64,000 nucleotides of DNA from a virus. Positions 53,555 to 60,500 of the stretch are shown piece after piece. Made by a program: the position numbers and the translations under genes. The stretch is taken from positions 186,001 through 250,000 of the IMG/VR virus record IMGVR_UViG_3300027899_000001; one strand, written 5' to 3'. Position 1 is the stretch's first letter; the number at the start of each line of letters is the position of its first letter. The notes under the pieces are model-generated. The model saw only the letters and a program-made list of their open reading frames with translations. It made no database searches and had not been told where the DNA came from.

Positions 53555-56500
53555 AGATGGTAAAGGCCACTGACCTGGAAAACCATATGTTTTCGCACCA
53601 GTTGGCACAAAATCTTTATATAAAAATTTTAACCAAGCAATATTAGTAGGCCTAAGTAATTGATAACTTGGAAAAGGATCGTTTGTAGTAATCAATGACA
53701 TCGATGCTATTAGAGTATTTTTATATGCTTTATAATCAAGAACAGTGCCTTTCAATTTAGTTTCATAGTTAGAAGATAAAAGATCTGCGTTTTTTAGTTT
53801 AAATTTATCTGTTATATTATTTAATACATTATAATTTATATTATCATCCAAATCACCTGCAATATTTATTACTGGTTTAGGATTTTTTGCAGTTAATCCA
53901 AAATTTGCTGTGTCTGGGCTTATCGCTATAGGTAATGCAGCAATACTTTTATTAACATTATCAGCCATAGAATTTAAAGTATTCATTTGATTGTTAATAG
54001 ATTTTTCTGTTGAATCTAAAGAACTTGTAATACCTTTTACTGATTTGCCTCCTGAATATGCATCTCGTAAAATAGCATATTCAGTTTGATATTTCCATAA
54101 TTTTCCACTTTCGGTTGCTATTGCTTCATAATATATTGCAACGCCTTCAACCCAATTTCCATACGCTTTCGCATATTCTAAAGACGTTGTTGTATATTTT
54201 GTAGGTTTATTAGCTTTAAGATTTTTAAGTTCACTTTTTAATCTTTTAACAGTTTCTTTAGATTTATCTACATTTTCTTTAGCTTTATCCATAAGGGGTT
54301 TTATGCTAATTTTTTTCAAATTTGCTATCTGATCCGATATTTCTTTTTTGAGTGCTTGTATTTCATTTTTTAATGCAATCGTAGGATCTCCAAACGGCGT
54401 TACAAAATTTGTATTAAGATTTACAAATAAACTCCAAGGAAATAAATAAATTCCGCATATAGTTAATCCCAATAATATAACTCCATAAGACGTACTTATG
54501 GGTTTTATTGGAACATACACAACTGGAAAAGGAATGGGGGTTGGAAATATCCAGCCTGTTGACCAACCCATTGCAGGATTTGTTACACTTGCTAATGTAG
54601 CATATGAACAATATTTTAACCAATATTGAATATCACCATATCCATATTTTGATTTAGGATTCATATAAGGATCAATTTCTTCTGATTCACAGGTTCTTGG
54701 TTCTGCAATTGAATATAATCTTGCTTGTTTTCCGTTATATTCTGTAATAGAATATGTAGTAAACATGGAAATACTATCAATAAGTTTTTGCAATTCTTCT
54801 ATTTCTACAGGCAATTTTAAATATTCTTTCCATAGAGCTTCAACAAACGTAAAAAGATAATTTCCTTCTTTAACAGTTTCTGTTCGTTGTGTAGTTTCTT
54901 TTTTAATTAAATTATATTTTTTAACTATCGTATCAGCATTTAAATATAATTCGAATAAAAACATAACTCTATTAACAGCAATTAATTTATCATTTCCTTC
55001 CAATTTTCTATTATCATTTGCCAATCCCATTAACCAAGATTTAAGATCAGATAATTTTTTATTTTGTGAATAAACAGCCATCGCTTTTTTAAACCAATCA
55101 CCCAATGATAATCCTTTTTCAATTTCTTTTATTCCTTCATTTATTTTTTGTGCAAGTTTATCTTTATTGTATCCATCAAGAACATATCTTTTTCTTATAA
55201 ATTCATTTATTTTATCTCGTATTTCTATTTCTAATTTAGTTGGATTTTCTATACCATTAAATACTGGACCTAAATTTAATGAATAATATTCAAATAAATC
55301 ATATTCATTTGATTTAGCTTTTGTTAACTTAGCAGCATTTTGTGCCATATCTCTTAAGAGATTTAAATGTTTATAAAATTTTTCGTCTTCTGTTTCTATT
55401 TGTTTTTTTATTTCATTTAATGTTTCATTTTTTGCATGTTTTTCAACATTATCTTGTCCAGCTATTTGTTTAATTTTATTATCGTGTTCTTCATTAATTA
55501 AATTATATGTTAATAATAATCCTGCATATTGTTTGTTAATTCCTGTATATTGATCATGAGTAGATGCATCATCTACAATAGAAATTGACAACATTATAGG
55601 ATATAGTGTTTTAATATAATAATATTTTAAAAATACTTTTGCACTGTTTAAAGTTGCATATTTTTCATTCAAAGAATTAATTAATGATGTTAAGTAATCT
55701 TCAGGAGGCTCCGATATATCTCTAAGAACTATTTTATTGGTAGTTATTTCATCTATGTATCCTGGAATAGGAGAAAAAATAGATTGTGTTCCTAAATTAG
55801 CAATTTTAGTCTTTTGATCTACAAAAGAATCTTTAGGAAGAAATGAAATTAATGCATCAGTTTTTCTATTATTTTGTATAATAGCCATAGTAACTAAATC
55901 CTCATTAACTGTAGCTTCAACTGTAGTTTCTTCGTTTTGAATAATTTCACATGATGTATTTTTTAATCTTTCTTCCAATGGTCTGTGTGGCACGATGACA
56001 TCATCGATGACGACTGGACAATTAAAAGTCGATGTAAAAGGAATCTTATTAATAGAAACATTAAATGGCTCAAAATCACTCTGACATATAGCATCTGTAG
56101 CTATCACTTTTAAAGTTTGAGAAGAGTGTTTATGTAATTTTTTTCTATTAATTAAATATAATGAAGTTATTACTGTAATTGCTATTAAAATATCATCAAT
56201 ATTTTTAAAAGAATTCATTAAATCTTCAAATTGTTTTTTAGTTGAAGATAATCTTTTATCTGTTGAATCTTTTATTTCTTCGTATTCACTTTTTATTAAT
56301 GCATATGTATTACGAATTAATTTTTGAATATATTTGGTTCTATATTTTGAGGGATGAACAGTTTTAGTTAATAAATCTTTAGTCATATCAACATTATGTT
56401 GAAGTAAATATTTATATGTTTGTAGTTTTTCTTGAAATTGATTTGTTTGTAGTTTCAATGCTTCTTTCTCAGCATTTATTCCTTCTTTAATATTTATGTC

Positions 56501-57001
56501 TTTAATAAAATTGTATGTTAAATATGCTCCAGCAGCAATAACTAATGCTGAATTAATTTGTAATTTTAATTGTTGCACTTTATTTTTATTAATTTCTTTT
56601 TCTATATTATTTAAACTGCTTATCGTATTTAAGATTTCTGGCGCAGTTAAATTATCATTTAGAATAGGAATATTATCTATTGATGCTTCATTATGACATG
56701 CTAATAATATTTGTGATAAATTTGAATTGTCGATTTCTTTAGCTGTAAACTTTAATATTGTTTTTGCTCTTATATCAGTTCTTAAAAATTTTGCAGTATC
56801 TTCTTTACTATATCCACCTTTTAAAATCTTACTAAGTATTAATGCTAAAGCTGCCATGGCAGCTATTTTTAATAAATCTATTTTCTTAGGAATACTCGCA
56901 AATAATTTTTCTAATTCCAAATTAATTTTAAATTTGGCATCAGCTTTAGCCATTTCTGTTTTTTTCTTGACTAATAATTTTGCTTTATTTAATAATCCCA
57001 T
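53549..57001 (-). CDS. Large virion protein with membrane segments and coiled coils (1150 aa)
   Basis: Predicted hydrophobic helices lie near residues 45-60 (LLKIAAMAALALILSKIL), 150-165 (ALVIAAGAYLTYNFI), 270-285 (ILIAITVITSLYLI) and about 805-830 (YGVILLGLTICGIYLFPW). Long charged helical stretches lie between them, with a coiled coil near 845-900. A short FSPIPGYIDEI segment (about 400-420) resembles a small beta domain. The size, helices and membrane segments in the hub region suggest a tape-measure-like or membrane-penetrating injection protein (inference). No lysozyme or peptidase motif was seen. Its first codon overlaps the end of the upstream phosphoesterase gene by one base. Confidence 0.55.
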   Translation of the reverse strand: MGLLNKAKLLVKKKTEMAKADAKFKINLELEKLFASIPKKIDLLKIAAMAALALILSKILKGGYSKEDTAKFLRTDIRAKTILKFTAKEIDNSNLSQILLACHNEASIDNIPILNDNLTAPEILNTISSLNNIEKEINKNKVQQLKLQINSALVIAAGAYLTYNFIKDINIKEGINAEKEALKLQTNQFQEKLQTYKYLLQHNVDMTKDLLTKTVHPSKYRTKYIQKLIRNTYALIKSEYEEIKDSTDKRLSSTKKQFEDLMNSFKNIDDILIAITVITSLYLINRKKLHKHSSQTLKVIATDAICQSDFEPFNVSINKIPFTSTFNCPVVIDDVIVPHRPLEERLKNTSCEIIQNEETTVEATVNEDLVTMAIIQNNRKTDALISFLPKDSFVDQKTKIANLGTQSIFSPIPGYIDEITTNKIVLRDISEPPEDYLTSLINSLNEKYATLNSAKVFLKYYYIKTLYPIMLSISIVDDASTHDQYTGINKQYAGLLLTYNLINEEHDNKIKQIAGQDNVEKHAKNETLNEIKKQIETEDEKFYKHLNLLRDMAQNAAKLTKAKSNEYDLFEYYSLNLGPVFNGIENPTKLEIEIRDKINEFIRKRYVLDGYNKDKLAQKINEGIKEIEKGLSLGDWFKKAMAVYSQNKKLSDLKSWLMGLANDNRKLEGNDKLIAVNRVMFLFELYLNADTIVKKYNLIKKETTQRTETVKEGNYLFTFVEALWKEYLKLPVEIEELQKLIDSISMFTTYSITEYNGKQARLYSIAEPRTCESEEIDPYMNPKSKYGYGDIQYWLKYCSYATLASVTNPAMGWSTGWIFPTPIPFPVVYVPIKPISTSYGVILLGLTICGIYLFPWSLFVNLNTNFVTPFGDPTIALKNEIQALKKEISDQIANLKKISIKPLMDKAKENVDKSKETVKRLKSELKNLKANKPTKYTTTSLEYAKAYGNWVEGVAIYYEAIATESGKLWKYQTEYAILRDAYSGGKSVKGITSSLDSTEKSINNQMNTLNSMADNVNKSIAALPIAISPDTANFGLTAKNPKPVINIAGDLDDNINYNVLNNITDKFKLKNADLLSSNYETKLKGTVLDYKAYKNTLIASMSLITTNDPFPSYQLLRPTNIAWLKFLYKDFVPTGAKTYGFPGQWPLPSL

Positions 57002-57558
57002 TACAATTTAACTTTTATCTCTTGTCTTTGTTTTCCTTTATTATATGTATAAACTACAGTATCAAATTTAACTTTAAAGGGCTTAATTTTTTTTGTGTAT
57101 TTTTTTCCTGTTTTTGGAAGAACATAAGCAAGAGTCATATGAGGATGATAGTCTGGAAAAGATTGAGTATTTGGAAATCTTCTTTCAAGCAAATCATGAT
57201 ACATTTGAAGTTCTTCAGATATAGGAACATCATATTTTACAACATCATAATCATCACATTTAAATATGGAAATTTCTTTAATAGTAGATTCAACAGGTTC
57301 AAAAGTTTTCATAAATTCTTTAACATCATTTGGATCGACTTCATTTAGATGAAGTCCAAATAATAAAGTGCAATGAGGTTTATGTTCTAAACCAAAATCT
57401 TTAAATTCATCATCATAAATATCATCTTTTTCAATAATAGATAAGTGCTCATTCCAGTTTGGAACATCTGCATATAACATAACACAACCATAATCTAATT
57501 TTTTAGATTGCGTTTTTTCTTCTGATAGCCAATTTTTAAAAGTTATAAATTTATGCAT
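57001..57558 (-). CDS. 2H phosphoesterase with tag-like N-terminus (185 aa)
   Basis: Two H-x-T motifs, H62-C-T in PHCTLLFG and H140-M-T in YHPHMTLAYV, about 78 residues apart, are the signature of 2H phosphoesterases (LigT/2'-5' RNA ligase-like; T4 anti-CBASS Acb1 is of this type). These enzymes hydrolyse cyclic or 2',5'/3' phosphodiester bonds. The N-terminus MHKFITFKNWLSEE matches the leader half of the tag, with LSE as a possible cleavage site. It overlaps the metallopeptidase gene upstream by eight bases and lies in the baseplate-hub run. Suggested: virion-delivered enzyme against nucleotide-signal defence or tRNA/RNA ends. The substrate is unknown. Confidence 0.8.
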   Translation of the reverse strand: MHKFITFKNWLSEEKTQSKKLDYGCVMLYADVPNWNEHLSIIEKDDIYDDEFKDFGLEHKPHCTLLFGLHLNEVDPNDVKEFMKTFEPVESTIKEISIFKCDDYDVVKYDVPISEELQMYHDLLERRFPNTQSFPDYHPHMTLAYVLPKTGKKYTKKIKPFKVKFDTVVYTYNKGKQRQEIKVKL

Positions 57559-57955
57559 CTTCCCAGTATTTTTTTAATATTTTTTCATGCTGCTTTTTTC
57601 CTAAATCTGGCAAATCTTCAAACTTTTTAATACCTTGCCGTTTAAATTTTTTAAATTGATATGTATATGCAACTCTTTCTGTATTATTAGTAGGATATTC
57701 TTTACCATCATCTTTAGAACCTTTTTTATATAAAAGATAATGAATTAATTCATGTTTCATCCAATTAAGAGGGTCTTTTTTATAATCATAGTCACTTCTA
57801 ATTCTTACTACATTATCATCAGAATCAAATTCAGTAGGATCATTTTTTCCTTCTGGCCAATCTTCCTTTTTAACTATAACAATAGGTAAATCATAATTAT
57901 CTACTTTAATAAGTCGTGATTCATTTAACCAATTTTTATAACTTTTAAATTTCAT
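57551..57955 (-). CDS. HExxH metallopeptidase-like protein with tag-like N-terminus (134 aa)
   Basis: H68-E69-L-I-H72 in WMKHELIHYLLYKKG is a zinc-metallopeptidase motif; Glu93 in NTERVAYTYQ, 21 residues after the last His, is a good third ligand. I chose the start at 57955 because it gives MKFKSYKNWLNES, matching the leaders of the neighbouring tagged proteins; an ATG seven codons upstream would overlap the previous gene. LNE is a possible prohead-protease site after residue 11. At 134 residues it is about the size of small phage or SprT-like peptidases. It probably acts in the infected cell or on the virion; the substrate is unknown. Confidence 0.7.
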   Translation of the reverse strand: MKFKSYKNWLNESRLIKVDNYDLPIVIVKKEDWPEGKNDPTEFDSDDNVVRIRSDYDYKKDPLNWMKHELIHYLLYKKGSKDDGKEYPTNNTERVAYTYQFKKFKRQGIKKFEDLPDLGKKQHEKILKKYWEDA

Positions 57956-57962
57956 TATATTT

Positions 57963-57973
57963 TTTATTTTATA
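57963..57973 (-). promoter_or_regulatory. TATAAAATAAA, partial late element
   Basis: The minus strand reads TATAAAATAAA seven bases upstream of the ATG at 57955, overlapping the stop codon of the spike gene. It lacks the first TA of the 13-mer and could give the peptidase-phosphoesterase pair a separate late start. Confidence 0.3.
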
Positions 57974-58748
57974 CACTTATAAGAACATTAGTTGATAAAA
58001 TAGTTTGTTTAGTTGCTTCAACAAGCCCTACGTTTACTCCAGGTGTTGCCGGAAATTTTTGATCTAAACTTGCAGCCATTGTTGATAATAACGCAATTAA
58101 AGGTTCTCCTCCAACTGCTGTTTGATATGGGCCTGGACCAATTTTAGTTTTTTGACTTCCATTAACTATAACTTCATCAGCAGTAACTTCTGCTAATGCT
58201 GCTGCAGCTATATGAACTTCATTTTTCGTAGTTACATTAATAACATCACCATCCATTTGAATAATTGAATCATTATTAGGAGTTGATAAAGTTATTAACG
58301 TATCTGGTGTTATTTGAATATATGATTCTTTAAAATAAATTTGAAATCCACTTTTAACTTGAAATATAACAGTAAGTTCTTGTTCAGGATCATATAGAAG
58401 AACATGAGTTCCTTGATAATCATCTTTAATTTTTTTAATAAGTTCAGTGTCAATATTTTGAATAGTTGTATATTCTGGCGCATACATATCACCATTATTA
58501 AATTGAATTCTTACAAATTGGCCAACTTTAGGAACAGAAAGAGATCCAGCGCCATCACCGGCAAATATTGTAGAATTTATAGGAACAGCCCATGGTAAAT
58601 ATTTATCTTCTATTCCATCAAATAAACCCAATACTTTAACTTGACATCTTCCTGAAAATGTAGTATCTTTAGTGTTAACTACAATTCCAATCCAGTCATT
58701 ATCGTGATAATCATGTTGAATAAAATCTATATCAGATGTATATGGCAT
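57969..58748 (-). CDS. Baseplate spike protein, gp5-like OB-fold (259 aa)
   Basis: Residues about 15-100 match the gp5/VgrG OB-fold: DWIGIVVNTKDTTFSGRCQV, KVLGLFDGIEDKYLPWAVPI, then SVPKVGQFVRIQFNNGDMYA. The rest contains beta-strand pairs (IIQMDGDVINVTTKNEVHIA, EVTADEVIVNGSQKTKIGPG) of a small triple-stranded spike. T4 gp5 is 575 aa with a lysozyme domain between these parts; that domain is absent here, so cell-wall cutting must come from another protein. It lies among hub genes, next to the ankyrin gene (one-base gap). Confidence 0.8.
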   Translation of the reverse strand: MPYTSDIDFIQHDYHDNDWIGIVVNTKDTTFSGRCQVKVLGLFDGIEDKYLPWAVPINSTIFAGDGAGSLSVPKVGQFVRIQFNNGDMYAPEYTTIQNIDTELIKKIKDDYQGTHVLLYDPEQELTVIFQVKSGFQIYFKESYIQITPDTLITLSTPNNDSIIQMDGDVINVTTKNEVHIAAAALAEVTADEVIVNGSQKTKIGPGPYQTAVGGEPLIALLSTMAASLDQKFPATPGVNVGLVEATKQTILSTNVLISV

Positions 58749-58749
58749 A

Positions 58750-59451
58750 TTAATGTATTAGTTTATATTTTTGTAATAATTTTATTATTCGTATTCTTCT
58801 ATTTTTTACTTTCCAATAAAGAAGATTACGAGATAAATTAGAATTCACTGTTGCTCCAAGTTTTATAATAAATTCAGCAGTTTTAATTTTTCCATTATAA
58901 CAAGCTGTTGCTAAAGAATTACTTAATACTTCAGGAGTTAATTGTATTCCATTGTCTATTAATAATTGAAGTATATGAACATGATCAGTTTTAGCTGTCA
59001 TATAAAATGCTCTTGAATTTTCTAAGTTTACGTCTGCTCCATGATCTATCATAAATTTAACCATTAAGGAATTACCTTTAGTACAAGCTTGCACAAGAAA
59101 TTTTCCATTAGACATATTTAAATCAACGCCTTCTTCAACTAATATTTTAAGTATTTCTAAATTATTATATACAATTGTGTATCTTAAATAATCACTATCT
59201 TGATAATTACTACGTGTAATAGATTTTTTTGCTTGTCTATATAAATAAGAAACAAATTCAGGTTTATTAGATGATATGCATGCTAATAATTTAGAATGAG
59301 CAGAAGAACTTGCATTTGGATAACTACGGCCGCTTTTTTCAAACCAAGTATTAATAGCGTGTTCCATTCCAATTCCCATATCTTGTATAGGATCGGATTC
59401 TTCTGAAAATTTTTCATTTATCCATTTTCTATATGCTGAAAATTTTGTCAT
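58750..59451 (-). CDS. Tagged ankyrin-repeat protein (233 aa)
   Basis: The tag INEKFSEESDPIQDMGIG (residues 12-29) follows leader MTKFSAYRKW. Residues about 85-215 hold four to five degenerate ankyrin repeats, e.g. NLEILKILVEEGVDLN, NSLMVKFMIDHGADVN, HVHILQLLIDNGIQL and KIKTAEFIIKLGATVN. The C-terminus (RRIRIIKLLQKYKLIH) matches that of the neighbouring gene. Ankyrin proteins bind other proteins; phage examples are uncommon. It lies one base from the spike gene and two bases from its paralogue, within the hub region. Probably a duplicated cargo gene whose product targets host proteins (inference). Confidence 0.8.
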   Translation of the reverse strand: MTKFSAYRKWINEKFSEESDPIQDMGIGMEHAINTWFEKSGRSYPNASSSAHSKLLACISSNKPEFVSYLYRQAKKSITRSNYQDSDYLRYTIVYNNLEILKILVEEGVDLNMSNGKFLVQACTKGNSLMVKFMIDHGADVNLENSRAFYMTAKTDHVHILQLLIDNGIQLTPEVLSNSLATACYNGKIKTAEFIIKLGATVNSNLSRNLLYWKVKNRRIRIIKLLQKYKLIH

Positions 59452-59453
59452 CG

Positions 59454-60500
59454 TTAAAATAATTCATATTTTTTTAATAAGTCATAAACTCTTATTCTTC
59501 TACGTTGTTGAGACCATTTTTTCAATAACATTTTTAAAAGACTATTTACTTTTGCGCCTTTTTCTACTAAAAATTCTATCATTTTCAAATCTCCTCTGTC
59601 ACAAGCACTAGTTAATGCAGCATCTAAAATTTCTTTATCTATATCTATATTATCTAACAGATATTGTATAACATTTTTATGTCCAGCATTAACTGCTACT
59701 AAAAATAAATCTCTATTATATCCAATGCCAGTATTTGCGCCATTGTTAATTAAATATTCTAACATAGGTATATTGTCATATACCGTTGTATTTCTAAGTA
59801 TACAAGGATTTGCATTTACATTTGCTCCTGCTTCAACTAACATTTTAACTATTTCAAAGTTATTATAATTTACTGCTGTTTCTAAATAATCACCATAATT
59901 ATAATTTAAATTAGGAACTTTTGGTATAAGATATTTAACGAATTCTATTTTATTATCTACAATACTTTGTCTTAATCTTGAGCGAATATCATTAAAATAT
60001 AAAGGATATAATTTATCTCTAAAATAATCATCCATTATTCTTTCAATTCCAATACCCATATCATGAACTGGATCTGATTCTTCTTTAAATTTTTCATTTA
60101 CTGACGTATTTGGCGAAATGTTTGTATGATATTTACTATTTAATAATTTAATAACTTGTTCAACCATATCTATTACTTTAATATTTTCCCATTCATGACT
60201 ATATGCGTTTTCAGTATGTTCGAATGCATTTTTAAATGCTATATTATCATTTGCGTTAATTGTCAGTTCTTTTAAAGTAAAATAAAGAAGCATAACACAT
60301 ATAGTTTTTTCAGCATCTGTTTTCTTTTTATCTCGAAAATTTTTATTATAGAACGTTGTTGTACTTATAGGCCCCATTCTTTTTATTTCCTCTTTCCATA
60401 AATTTTGTAAATAAGGACGGCCTATACCCAAATCTTTTATTGGATCAGATTGATCAGAAAACTTTTCATTTAACCATTTTCTATATGCGTAGAATTTCAT
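59454..60500 (-). CDS. Tagged ankyrin-repeat protein with internal second tag (348 aa)
   Basis: The first tag LNEKFSDQSDPIKDLGIG follows leader MKFYAYRKW; a second, VNEKFKEESDPVHDMGIG, lies near residues 136-153. Between them is a module of about 105 residues (CVMLLYFTLKELTINANDN and following). After the second tag, about five ankyrin repeats follow (NFEIVKMLVEAGANVN, NIPMLEYLINNGANTG, HKNVIQYLLDNIDID, DLKMIEFLVEKGAKVN), and the end RRRIRVYDLLKKYELF is paralogous to the 233-aa gene. It looks like a tagged gene fused to a tagged ankyrin gene. Overlaps the preceding structural gene by four bases (ATGA). Confidence 0.8.
   Translation of the reverse strand: MKFYAYRKWLNEKFSDQSDPIKDLGIGRPYLQNLWKEEIKRMGPISTTTFYNKNFRDKKKTDAEKTICVMLLYFTLKELTINANDNIAFKNAFEHTENAYSHEWENIKVIDMVEQVIKLLNSKYHTNISPNTSVNEKFKEESDPVHDMGIGIERIMDDYFRDKLYPLYFNDIRSRLRQSIVDNKIEFVKYLIPKVPNLNYNYGDYLETAVNYNNFEIVKMLVEAGANVNANPCILRNTTVYDNIPMLEYLINNGANTGIGYNRDLFLVAVNAGHKNVIQYLLDNIDIDKEILDAALTSACDRGDLKMIEFLVEKGAKVNSLLKMLLKKWSQQRRRIRVYDLLKKYELF

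Noticed and set aside
57956-57976. Upstream ATG (57976) for the metallopeptidase gene
   Set aside because: It overlaps the spike gene and adds seven residues before MKFKSYKNWLNE; the start at 57955 matches the leaders of neighbouring tagged proteins.
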